Below, piece after piece: positions 34,221 through 44,626 of a stretch of DNA of 64,000 nucleotides. The notes under the pieces are model-generated. The model searched no databases and had not been told where the DNA came from. It worked only from the letters and a program-made list of their open reading frames with translations. Position 1 is the first letter of the stretch; each line of letters begins with the position of its first letter. The DNA comes from Procambarus clarkii (Eukaryota; Arthropoda; Malacostraca; Decapoda; Cambaridae). Location of the stretch: NCBI RefSeq assembly GCF_040958095.1, contig NC_091175.1, positions 21,066,503-21,130,502 of the forward strand. The letters are read 5' to 3'. The translations under genes and the position numbers were made by a program.

Positions 34221-37200
34221 AAGGAACCGAGCCCGGGGAGGGGCCGACGCCCAACAGCACGTACAGCGAGTGGGGAGGAAAGACCCCACTCCGCGTAACC
34301 ACAAGCCCCACCTAGAGGGGGATAAAAACCCCCACAGGGTCCAACGGGGCCAAGGCCCCCCCCAAGTCAGCCCCTCCCCAGCCCCGGGAACCTACACGAC
34401 AGGCCCCGGGGCCGAGCCGTTCCCCCAAAGCCCCGGCCATACCAGAAAACCGGGGCAGCCGTGAAAACACTAAGGAAGGGAGCCCACTGGCAGACTCATA
34501 CAACACGGCTGGAGGAACAGGCTCAAATGCCCCCGTCACTACCCTGGAAGGGGAATTCCCTGAGACTGCCCGAGTCTCAACACCAAAAACCCCGCCCCGA
34601 ACCTACAGACGGTAAGGAACCGGATGCAGGCAGGAAGGGTGATCCAGGGAAAAGACAAGGGGGTGTGGATGGAACCGAAGCAACCAACACCCCCAAGTCC
34701 CAAAACGAACTACAACGGGGCAGCCCCGGGGCTCCCGGGGAGGAAACCACGAGAACGTTGCCACCACCAAGGCTCAAGTGCAATGCCCCTGCTGCCCGCA
34801 CCCGCTTTGTTAGCACAACTGGGTAACCGAGCCACAACGAGCAACCAAACTCGCAGGACTCCGGGTCGAAGGTGTCACCGACCCCACAGGCAGCAGACGG
34901 AGGCAAAACAGAGTCACCCAGAGACAAAGGGTGAGAGCAACCCTCGAACTCGCTGGAAGCGAGGGGGGGGACTCTGGGGTCACATCCATCGGACCCGCGC
35001 GCCCCCAGGGGTTTCCCAGGGTCCCGAGCGTTTACTATAAGAGGACTCGCGCTCAGGTAATCCCAGGCAGGGTACTGCTAACCGGCACCCAAAGCTACCA
35101 AACAACTTTCTAAGAGCTGAACCCTCGGGACGTGTACACTCACGGGGACCTAGCAGGGGGTACCACCAGAAAATACTCAGAACACAAGGAACACAAGGGG
35201 CAAGAACGAAAACAGAGGACCCAACCAGGTAGATAAACAAAAAGAAAAAGAAAACCCCGCAAGAGGACAGCGTACCCAAGCGGAACAGAGCCGGCCGCTA
35301 TGATTGGTAAAGACAAGCTGCACAGTACCCTGCGCCCCACCAGTGCAAAAACTGCCCCTTACTCTAAGGCGAACAAGGGAGACAGAACACCCGAGCACAC
35401 AAAGAGCGGCCGAAAACCAAGCAGTAAACGGCCAAGCAGGGGCAGGACCCAAGGAACTTGTGGAAAGTGGCCCCAAGCCCCAAGGGCAGTACTTACAGGG
35501 CACCTAGGGAAGGGAACCCTAGGCGCATGCAGCCCGAGTACTGGAGAATCACTCCCGGCTCACGCACCACCTAGAAAACAGACACCACACTCTAGGTACA
35601 GTGCTGAAACAACCACTGGAGCCGGAGCACACAACCGTTGCCTATAGCATCAGCCGAAGAACTGATGGATGGATAGCCGGCGTGGGAGGTCTGGGGCTCC
35701 CCCTTCTCTCTCCCGGGGAGGGGGGAGCTGCGCAGACAGCGGCGAGGTGACGTATGACGTCATACTAGTTTCCTTGTTTTCTGTTGAAGAGTTCTATCCA
35801 CTAGTTCGGCTTTAGGTAGCAATTTTCACCAGAATAGGGGTTTGTTTTGGAATGCTTACCTTTCTGGATGCTTGACCCGGTCGATGGCAGACATAGAATG
35901 CTTCCAACCACACGGGGGTTTCTATAGGCCATTGCTCCCCTTACCTCTCTGAGGGGGCAGGTTCTGGCCGTGGTCCCCGGTAGGCCCTAGAACTCCATAC
36001 ACATGACTGATGCCAAAGTCTGACATTAGCATATCAGCCGGTAAAGCTCCGGGGAGCCGACGGGGCTCCCCCCAGAAAAGAGGGACTTAACCAGGAGGTG
36101 GCAGCCACTTGCTTCTCAACTCAAAGTCAAGACAACTGGCTACAACCTGCGACCCAAGGCTACACAAGTCCAAGAAAGGCCAGGAACTTTAACGAGGTAC
36201 CGTGCGGCTAGGACCCTGTTCGACCTCCAAAAACCCTGTGCCTGAATGTCAGCCCAGGTCATACTAAAACTAAAACACAGTATTACCGACAGTATTCGGC
36301 ATAAAATGATGGTCCTGAAACAACCAAGAGAGAAAAAAAAAAACAACCTGAATAGAAATCAAAGACAACCTACGAAGAGACAAGAGTGCTGAAAGGACCG
36401 CCAGGAAACTTCATACTGCCATCAAGACGAAACTCGCAGGTGGGGCAACATCAACGAAGCCACCTGATCATCATACACATTGTAATAAACCCGCATCAAA
36501 AAGACCAGACGTGAAGATCGGAGAAGATTGAACCAGCCATGCACCAGACTGGACTAATCTGCTGGAAAAGGCGGAGCCGCGTGAAGACCCTCGGGTTTGG
36601 ACATCGAGCAAGCAGCACCTGAAACCAAGGCTGGGCTGGCCACCAAGGGGCCAACATGGGCCTTACTCTCCCCTGGTAAGTCTCCAAGCGAGCCAGGATC
36701 CAGAGCAACAACCCAACCGGGAAGAAGAGGTACAGGGTAATCCCATTTCGACCAGTCCAGCCTAAAGGCATCAACCTCGGCAGCCTCGCAGTCGGGAAAG
36801 GGCGCCGCATATACACCGGAAGACACCTCGAGTAGGCTGACACAAAAGAGGTCCACCTCCAGGCACCCGAAAGTCCAGCAGAGGCAACGGAACGAGTCGG
36901 CATCGACCATCCATTCCGTGGACAGGAGAATGAAACGGGACAGGCCATTCCCCTCCCTGGTCCCTCCCCCTCTGGAGAAGGGGCCAGGGCCAGCCCCAAA
37001 TCTGGCACCACTGGCTTACAACAACCAAAGGAATCCCGAGCCATGGCACGACCCTTCTGAGCAGGATCCCCATGGCCCCCTGGAGAACCAACAAGTCAGC
37101 ATAGGGCAGCAACTAGATGAAGGTGCCTGCAGAAAATGCACCACTGCAGATTCTGCAAACAGCAACAGACAAAACAGGGACAAAAATCTAAGAACCAGGG

Positions 37201-39042
37201 CCCAAGCAGATTCCAAAAAGTGGACGAGCACCGCCTGTTGGTACGCGAGGCTAGAAGCAAAGAACCAAAACACCGCTTCCTTCAGAATCGCGCAAACAAC
37301 TTCAATAAGGCAGCCGAGGCTAGTACATTGGATGCTGGCCTGGAACCCAGCTCCTCCACATCCTCCTCAAGCCAGTCCGAAGACAGCACCAACAGGAAAA
37401 CGAAGCGCAAGACCGAAGCCAGATGCCCATGGGTGCACAAATCCTCAGCGACCAGAGACGCCGAAAAGGAGGGAACCTGCACGTGAAGCTGCACCTGGTC
37501 AATATCGCGAGGAAGCACAGGGGCAAACAAGTACACATTGAGGTACTCCAACTCGACCCCCAGGAAAACCTGAAGGACTTTATTTAAAAGGTCTGACTAA
37601 ACCTTATTTAGTCAACTCCCACCACTCAAGCATGCGGGTTTGACAGAACACATGTCACGCCCCCAACGAAATGAAAGGGCAGTCTGCCCTTTCCCATCCA
37701 GAAAGACACCAACCTAGCACATTGCAGCAACTTAAACCTCGCATACAACACAGAAGCTGCCTGCACCTGAACATCAGCATCACAGGATTGAGTGAACTGG
37801 AGTACAAGCAAGGAACACCACTCACAGGACTCTGAGTCAACTGTGTCATTGACCCAACAGGCAACATAGCGGAGGCAAAAACGGTGAGTGTCACCCTGAG
37901 ACAAGGGGACAGAGCAACCTTCAAACTCGCACAAAGCGAGACGAGACTCGGAGGATGCATCCGTTGGACCAATGAGCCCCAATGGGGGTTTCCAGGGCCC
38001 TTAGGCTGACTGCTAAGGGAAGCCCAGGCAAGGTACTGCTAACCAGTTATCCCAGAACTACCAAACAAACGAACAGAAGCTGAATCCTTGTGATATGTGC
38101 AATCACAAGGACCTAGCAGAAGGCCACCAAAATAATACAAGTGGTCCTACAGCCACACCAGGCAGACCCCCACCAAGTAAAATAAATTAAAAGAAAAGAA
38201 ACACCCCCACAAAAGCACAACATCTCCAGGAGGAACAGAACTGGCTGGTATGCATATTATAAGACAGCACCACAGTACCTTGTGCCCCAGCCAGCGACAA
38301 TACTACCTCCTACCCTTGGCCAAACAATGGTAGGGAAAAAATTTCAGCTAACCCCAATGGCGGGCAATCACCGAGCAGCAAAAGAACCCTGCGGAGGTAG
38401 TCCCCGAACAGTTTGTGGAAGGTAACCCCAAATTGCAAGGGCAGTATTTACAGGGCACCTATGGAAGGTGACCCTAGGCATATGCAGCCCCAGTACACTG
38501 TACTTCTTGAATTACTCCTGGCTCGCACACACAACAGAGGAACGCCGTAAAGCATAACACTGCTCTAAGGATGGAGCCAGAGTCTATCGACTGCCACTCA
38601 ACACCACAGCCTCAGAACTGGGGCACGGGAGGTCTGGGGCTCCCTCCTCACCCTCCCGGGGAGGAGGGAGCTGCACAGACAGTGACACGGTGGCTGTGGT
38701 GATGTGATACTTGTTTGCTTGTTTTCTGATTGGAGAGTTCTACTTGCTCATTCGGCTTATGGTTTGCAATTTCTAGTCAGCTGTAGTTTGTTTGGGATTC
38801 CTACCTTTCTGGGTGCCTGACCTGGTAGATGGACTGCTTCCATAGACTGATGGACATACACTGCTTCCAACTACATGGGGGCGTCTATAGGAAATTGCTC
38901 CTCATGCCTCTCTGAGGGGCCCAGGTTCTGGTTCGTGGTCCCCGGTAGGCTAGAACTCCATCGATTGACCATTGCCACGGTCTAATATATACACATCAGC
39001 CTGGTATAGCTCCGGGGAGCCGAAGGCACTCTCCTCAGAGAG

Positions 39043-39717
39043 TACTACAAACATTCAAAGACTAGTAAATATCCAGTGTAAGCATAGCCCACTGTGTACC
39101 AGAAAAGTGTAAAGGATGCAGACAAGTAAAAGTTAACAGAAAATTCCCATTTCAGTATGCCAGTTATACATGGGACAAGTGTCAGGTAGCACATAAGGTG
39201 GCTCATGTCAAGGAACCCAAAGGTGTACATGAAAATAACCAGGCAGGCCAACTAGTACTTAGTTAAAGCTCTCTTTTGACAGTCACTTGTGATGCCAATT
39301 CAGCTCAATCTGAACTGGAATTTTTATTATTCAGAGCCTCCCTAGCATCTATAACAGTCATGTAGGGACATTTGTAAAGTTCCCTGTGGTATGTGTCAAT
39401 ATATTATATTGCCTGACTCTGGATGATCTTATAATGCCTGACTCTGTATGATCCTATACAAGAACACAGGTTTTACTTTAGGGAGCAGTTAAATGTGGCA
39501 GCACAGAAATGTTTATTATTCAAACAATTAATGTGTGTGTACAAACAGCATACACAAAGAGTTCTTGTTAAAACTGTAGTCATTATTCATTATGTATCAA
39601 TCACACAAGCTTACTGTGGCATGAATTAGTTGTACTGATGGATACAATTATTTCATGCCACATAAATGATAATTTAATTGCATATAAAAGATTAAAGTGA
39701 AATCAGTCAGTCCTCAC
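39043..39717. other. Intron 3 sequence between the outer DIRS and exon 3
   Basis: AT-rich, no recognised element. The exon 3 donor marks its right border. Confidence 0.45.
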
Positions 39718-39886
39718 CTTTCACAAAAGTGATGGGAGGTACGTGCCCAATAACACGCATTTGACTTATTTCATGGCGAATCGCTTTGGCATTTCTCATC
39801 AGCACCTCTTCTATTTGTCTATCCTCACCTGTACCTGTGCACATCCAATGCACATTGATGCCCAAGAAGTCTGGTAATACTTTCAC
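39718..39886 (-). CDS. RBFA: RBFA exon 3 (core of RbfA domain)
   Basis: Acceptor TTAACAG|GTG lies at 39887/39886 and donor AAAG|GTGAGG at 39718/39717. The exon is 169 nt, 56 codons plus one nucleotide, entering in phase 0 after exon 2. It encodes VKVLPDFLGINVHWMCTG, a strand with the central helix IEEVLMRNAKAIRHEIS, and the strand VIGHVPPITFVK. The order strand, long basic helix, then V-P-P-I-x-F is the conserved C-terminal half of RbfA proteins, and in mitochondrial RBFA the P-P-I-x-F-V motif is recognisable. The spare G joins AT of exon 4 to make Asp, giving FVKD. Confidence 0.9.
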
Positions 39887-39959
39887 CTGTTAAAAATAAA
39901 AAGAATTATATATACTTTAAATACTAATAAGTCTTGTATTATTAAATAAACTAAAATAG

Positions 39960-40850
39960 AGTTCAGTATAATGAAATGTCCCTTTCTGGCATCAGCCTCA
40001 GTAGCCTCCCTATGTTTATGCTTTGGTTGTTAATGGTCAACACCAGGTACCAGAGAGTCTCATTGCCTACTGGATACAAGGGTGACAAAGAGACCTTGTA
40101 TTGATGGATCAGACTAAAACAAATACCCAATGAACATTTTATTGACCTAACAAATTCAAAAAGACCCGAAAGCTGTAAATATTATGATGAATACCAAATG
40201 GAGACATTTAATATGGAACTAACAGAGCAGGAACTCGGCAATGTAATGTCATAGTGGCCAGATTATGCCTGGGATACAGACGTATCTGGCAGCTTTCTCA
40301 AAACTCAAATGTCGAATACATCATATGTCAACTTTGTGAAAGAGAAAACCTGGCTAGCCAGATCGAGGGCTAGCAGACATGTTGGTTGACTAGGGGCCCA
40401 AATCAGCTAGTTGTAAAGGTAGGCAGAACTTGAACCCCCAACAAACAAAGATGAGCCACCACGACCTAAGCCACTCTGGTTAAACTATGGGGGAGCCAGA
40501 TTCAAGTTGAAGAGAAGGACACTGGGGTGGTAAGCCTCATGTCCTATGTCAAAACGTAACCACTCTCCTAACTCCAGATGTATGGGGACATACTAAAGTG
40601 AGTCATGCGGAAAGTGCGGCAGGTGGTGAATACTGTACCCTGGAAGATTGAGGATGAATTGGAGCCCCACCAAGTCCCACTCAGGGACTGTGAATAGGCG
40701 AGACACTCAGCAAAGAGATGCAGTTGCCTCAACCGTGCCAGAAGCCACCCACTCTGCAATGACCTGACAGAGATGGAAAGAGTCCTGCTCCAAAAGTTGT
40801 AAAACAAACATTCAAATCCGCAGTGTGCCACAACTATTCAGGTTTCTCAT
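39960..40850 (-). pseudogene. Very old DIRS remnant (RT region)
   Basis: 40350-40510 (GGCTAGC...TGGTTGACTAGGGGCCCAAA...GAGCCACCAC) aligns by eye with 44000-44125 in the intact element, which encodes the RT catalytic region. 39965-40000 (AGTATAATGAAATGTCCCTT) resembles a DIRS end. No reading frame survives. Confidence 0.5.
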
Positions 40851-40902
40851 TTGGCAGAAATTTCAGCAACTCAAATTTCTGTTCAGATTAAAAGGTATTC
40901 AA

Positions 40903-41035
40903 AAGAAATTTTGAATACCAGGTATATCAACTCTCCACTTGCATGACAGCAATATATTACAGAATTTGAACAAACAGAACCCTGAAGCACAAAACCAATA
41001 AATACAGTACTCACTTCCTAACTCAAGAGGCAGAC
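40903..41035. repeat. 133-bp direct duplication, left copy
   Basis: Matches 47850-47982 at a constant offset of 6947 with one visible mismatch (GAAGCAC against GAAGTAC) and no indels. The right copy is the intron sequence adjoining the exon 2 acceptor. Confidence 0.93.
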
Positions 41036-41159
41036 TCAAGACTTGAACATGAATTAAGATTACTAGTAAGTTTGGGTTATCAAATCAGCTCTTTGAAAAT
41101 GTTGTGAAAAAGTGTACCTTATCAAAAAACCAGCGTTGAATGTAATGAAACGCCATTTT

Positions 41160-41591
41160 CTGGGCGAGTCCCGGAGGCTCCCCGGAGCTATCCCAGGCTG
41201 ATATGCTAATGTCAGACTTTGGCATCAGTCATGTGTATGGAGTTCTTAGGCCTACCGGGGACCACGGCCAGAACCGGGCCCCCTCAGAGAGGCAAGGGGA
41301 GCAATGGCCTATAGAAGCCCCCGTGTAGTTGGAAGCATTCTATGTCTGCCATCGACCGGAACAGGCACCCAGAAAGGTAAGCGCCCCAAAACAAACCCCT
41401 ATTCTGGTTAAAAATTGCTACCTAATACCGAACTAGTGGATAGAACTCCCCAACCGAAAACAAGCAAATTAGTGTGACGTCACACACTGCCGCGCCGCTG
41501 TCTGCGCAGCTCCCCCCTCCCCGGGAGGGGGAAGGGGGAGCCCCAGACCCCCCGCGCCGGCTACCCACACCTCAGTTCTTGAGGCTGGATG
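41160..41591. repeat. DIRS inverted terminal repeat, 3' side
   Basis: Inverse complement of 47071-47497 with few differences; it contains GATATGCTAATGTCAGACTT, a TGACGTCACAC motif and a C/G-rich hairpin (CCCCTCCCCGGGAGGGG). Confidence 0.92.
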
Positions 41592-41633
41592 TCAAAAACG
41601 CGAAAAACCGCCGACCGGAGGGAGGGAGGGATG

Positions 41634-41725
41634 CCGGGAGCCTCCGGGACTCACCCAGAAAATGGCGTTTCATTACATTCAACGCTGGTTTTCTGGGGGG
41701 AGCCCCGTCGGCTCCCCGGAGCTAA
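41634..41725. repeat. DIRS internal complementary region
   Basis: The first ~60 bp complement the left terminus (41127-41185). The remaining ~35 bp complement the right terminus (about 47470-47503). They meet at a short T run (CGCTGGTTTTCTGG), representing a fused-ends junction. Confidence 0.88.
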
Positions 41726-41780
41726 CTACCCACAGACAGAAAAAGAGGGACTTACCCGGGAGGCGGTCGTCGCTCACCCC

Positions 41781-42774
41781 TCAACTCGAAGCCGAGACAA
41801 CTGGCTGCAACCGCCGACCCAAAGCAACACAGGCCCGACGAGGGCCAGGGACATTCACAAGGTAACGAGCAGCCAGGACCCTGTTCGACCGCCAAAATCC
41901 CCGCGCCCGAATATCAGACCAAGACATATTCCCAAAGACGGCAGCAAGAGCCGCGAACTTACGAACGTCATGGGCACGGGGATAGACCGCAGGCTGGCTA
42001 GACCTAATAACCCTGCGGACGACCTGAGAGACCCGAACCCGCGAACAGGGAAGAAGGGAAACCGGATCAACCCACAGCGCGTCCCCGGACACAGAAGCTG
42101 TGGCGCGCAAATAACGGCGAAGCGCCGCAACCGGACACAAAACATGATGCACCCCCGGCCTGACCAACCAAGCATCAACCACCCATGGACCCCTCCGGAA
42201 CGCAGCAGTCTCATTCTTCGCCAGAAAAGAAGGAGACGGCTGCAAACGAACAAAACTATCACCACGACCAAAAGAGCAGAAACCCCTGCGCCGGAGGAGA
42301 GCATGAAGCTCCCCTACCCGACCCCCAGAGGCCAAAGCCAACAAGAAAAGTGCCTTGGAAAAACAATCCTGGACCGAAGGGGCCACAACGAAACGAGGAG
42401 ATGAAAGGAAAGAGAGCACTCTGTCCAAAGACCAGGACGGCTCAGGCGACGCATGAGCAGGCCGGAGGTGAAACAATGCACGAGACAGCTTGTGAAACGG
42501 CGCAGACGTAACATCGATACCGAAAGCAAGCTGAAGCGGCTCCGCCAGCGCCGCACGATACGAAGCGACAGTGTTAGGCATAAGATGACGGTCCTGAAAC
42601 AACCACGAGAGGAAGGACAAGACCACCCGAACAGACAAGGAGCTAACACGACGAAGACGCAAAAAGAAACGTTAGGACCGCCAGGAAACTTCATACTGCC
42701 GCCGAGAAGAAGCCCTCAGGTGGGACACCAACAAGGAGGCCACCTGATCACCATAGAGATGATGATAGACTCGA
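41781..42774 (-). pseudogene. DIRS tyrosine recombinase (ORF3) with one in-frame stop
   Basis: The N-terminal part reads TRVYHHLYGDQVASLLVSHL and RASSRRQYEVSWRS to a TAA at 42674-42672; the same frame resumes after it (RFFLRLRRVSS...) to 41781. Numbering from 42662, the catalytic set is visible: R115 in LASGGRVGEL, H231-x-x-R234 in AHDVRKFAALAAV, W257 in RGFWRSN, and the nucleophile Y267 in LAARYLVNVPG. These recombinases integrate circular DNA copies without staggered cuts. The T run at the ORF2/ORF3 border could allow slippage. The lone stop is probably the inactivating lesion, unless it is read through. Confidence 0.87.
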
Positions 42775-42775
42775 G

Positions 42776-44626
42776 TCAAAAAAAAAACCATACGCGAAGA
42801 CTCGAGGAGAAGATCGAACCAGCTACGTGACGTACCGGCCCGATCTGCTGAAAGAGGCGGAGCCGCGGGAAAACCCTCGGGTTCGGACACCGAGCAACCA
42901 GCGCCTGAAACCAAGGCTGGGCCGGCCACCAAGGGGCCAGAAGGACAACTCTCCCCCGGTAAGTCTCTAAGCGAGTCAGGACCTGGAGCAACAGCCGAAC
43001 TGGGGGAAAGAGGTACAGGAACCCCCACCTCGACCAGTCGAGCCGAAAGGCATCGACCCCGACGGCCTCGCAATCGGGGAAGGGCGCCGCATAAACGGGA
43101 AGACGCCGCGACCACGCCGACGCGAAGAGGTCCACCTCGGGGCGCCCGAACGTCTGGCAAAGCCAACGGAAGGACTCGTCGTCGACCGTCCACTCCGTGG
43201 AGAGGGGAACGAAGCGAGACAGGGCGTCGGCCAAGACGTTGGACACGCCCCGTACGTGAACCGCCAGGAGAGCCAAACCCCGAGAACTCAGCAGACGAGT
43301 CACCCGAAGCGACCAACCCCAAAGAGACAAGGACCGCATCGAACCCCCGCGGTTCAGGCAATGAACCACCGGAGAGCAGTCCGAATGGAGCCGAATCGTC
43401 GATCCGCGGGCCACCCGAATCCTCCCCAGAGCAAACCACACTGCCGCGAACTCCCGCACCGTACTGTGAGCTCGACGGAAGGACGGATCCCAACGCCCCT
43501 GGCCGGCCTGGTGAGCACTGGTCACAAAACCCCAGCCGAGAGACGACGCATCCGTGTACACATCGAGCGAGGGCTCGGGTAGGCGCCAAGGCACTGAACC
43601 CCGAAAAACCCGAAGAGGAAGCCGGTGACGCAGCAACCGACGCAAGTCCCCCGGGGGTCGAACTCTGCGATCGCGAGAGAGGCGGAAGGGGGAACCCCGA
43701 AGGAACCAGAACAGCCGTCGAAGCCAAACCCGACCCGGCGGGTAGACCACCATCGCGAAGTTCAGGCTCCCGCACAGCCCCTCGAGCAACCGCCGGGTGA
43801 CCCGAGGGCCCTCCAGAAACAGACGAAGGCGGGACCGCAGCCGCAGGAGAGACTCCGGAGGGAGAGACAAGGAGGCGGTCCGAGAGTCCCACACGAGACC
43901 CAGCCAAGTCTGAACCTGAGAGGGAACCAGATGGGACTTCCTCCAGTTCACCAAGAACCCGAACCCGGCGAGCTGGGAAAGAACCAAATCCCTGGCTAGC
44001 AAGCAAGCTGACTGGCTGGGAGCCCAAACCAGCCAGTCGTCGAGGTAGGCCAACACCCGAACACCTAGGAGACGCAAACGAGCCACCACAACCCGTGTAA
44101 GGCGTGTGAACACGCGAGGTGCCAGGTTCAACCCGAACGGGAGACAACGAAAGCGGTAACTCAGACGCCCCACTACAAAACCGAGCCAGTCCCTGAACCG
44201 CGGATGAATCGGGACATGCCAATAAGCGTCCCGGAGGTCCAGGGACACCATCCAAGCACCCGGCTCCAAGAGGAGCCGAACCTGAGACAGCGTAGTCATC
44301 CGAAAGGAGGGGCAATGAACCCAGGGGTTCAGACGGGACAAGTCCAGAATGAACCGCAGGTCCGCGCAGTCCCGTTTCGGAACCGGAAACAGACGGGAAA
44401 CCCATCTGAGGGACGACGTCGTTTCGACGACGCCCAAGCGTACCCACTCCAAGACGACTCGACAGAGCGCAGGGGAAGAAGCCTGCCCCGCCAGCCCCGA
44501 CCCCCCAAAGGGGGGGAGGGGCCACCCAACGCCACCGCAGGCCGCAAGACACGACCCGAAAGGCCCACGAATCGTGGGACCAGGCGCGGGCGAACAACGC
44601 AAGCCGCCCCCCCATCGCCCCGTCAA
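42776..44626 (-). CDS. DIRS reverse transcriptase / RNase H (ORF2)
   Basis: 616 residues in one frame. RT motifs: FRFP-type VPKRDCADLRFILDLSRLN (~83-100), SLDLRDAYWHVPIHP (129-142), FRCLPFGLNLAPRVF (~159-173), and the catalytic AYLDDWLVW (YLDD 194-197). RNase H acidic residues fit YTDASSLGWGF (D359), STVREFAAVW (E392), LHSDCSPVV (D416) and LADALSR (D467). The C-terminus has VDLFASAW...LPVYAAPFPDC, DAFRLDWSRW and APWWPAQPWF, typical of DIRS polyproteins. The frame starts near the end of Gag (overlapping by 4 nt) and stops just after a T run at 42779-42788. A longer overlapping frame (45017-42672) is not the RT; only its last ~33 codons matter, as the start of the recombinase. Confidence 0.9.
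   Translation of the reverse strand: MTGRWGGGLRCSPAPGPTIRGPFGSCLAACGGVGWPLPPFGGSGLAGQASSPALCRVVLEWVRLGVVETTSSLRWVSRLFPVPKRDCADLRFILDLSRLNPWVHCPSFRMTTLSQVRLLLEPGAWMVSLDLRDAYWHVPIHPRFRDWLGFVVGRLSYRFRCLPFGLNLAPRVFTRLTRVVVARLRLLGVRVLAYLDDWLVWAPSQSACLLARDLVLSQLAGFGFLVNWRKSHLVPSQVQTWLGLVWDSRTASLSLPPESLLRLRSRLRLFLEGPRVTRRLLEGLCGSLNFAMVVYPPGRVWLRRLFWFLRGSPFRLSRDRRVRPPGDLRRLLRHRLPLRVFRGSVPWRLPEPSLDVYTDASSLGWGFVTSAHQAGQGRWDPSFRRAHSTVREFAAVWFALGRIRVARGSTIRLHSDCSPVVHCLNRGGSMRSLSLWGWSLRVTRLLSSRGLALLAVHVRGVSNVLADALSRFVPLSTEWTVDDESFRWLCQTFGRPEVDLFASAWSRRLPVYAAPFPDCEAVGVDAFRLDWSRWGFLYLFPPVRLLLQVLTRLETYRGRVVLLAPWWPAQPWFQALVARCPNPRVFPRLRLFQQIGPVRHVAGSIFSSSLRVWFFF

Larger units (their letters stand above)
30437..36078 (-). 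mobile_element. Nested DIRS-type element, non-autonomous derivative
   Basis: Both ITRs are present (about 30460-30895 and 35650-36070), with an internal complementary region near 30940-31050. Minus-strand coding remnants are recombinase (about 32000-31060; shifted frames with LPHTVASFRAARAEPLQLAF and RGFAALAAV) and the Gag N-terminal half (about 34990-34220, CGVGDTFDPESC). The position matching the recombinase nucleophile reads Cys (GVAARCSRVVPG) where the reference has Tyr. Between about 32105 and 34220 the sequence does not match the reference: RT and RNase H are replaced by 2.1 kb of GC-rich unknown sequence. It inserted next to the internal complementary region of the outer element. Confidence 0.82.
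29860..39042 (-). mobile_element. Outer DIRS-type element, deleted, with a second DIRS inside
   Basis: Its own sequence is 29860-30436 and 36079-39042. The left piece is an ITR (AACAGTGTTGAATATAATGA...) followed by an internal complementary region (about 30340-30415). The right piece resumes exactly where the reference element continues (AGAGGGACTTA, compare 41744). It carries a recombinase C-terminus with the Tyr (RSNRVLAARYLVKVPG, 36250-36180), recombinase N-terminal scraps, the region after RNase H (APWWPAQPWF near 36640), decayed Gag (about 37560-36960 and 37982-37640, including CEFEGCSVPLSQGD) and the 5' ITR (about 38600-39040). The recombinase core and all of RT are deleted. Sense orientation relative to RBFA. 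Confidence 0.85.
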
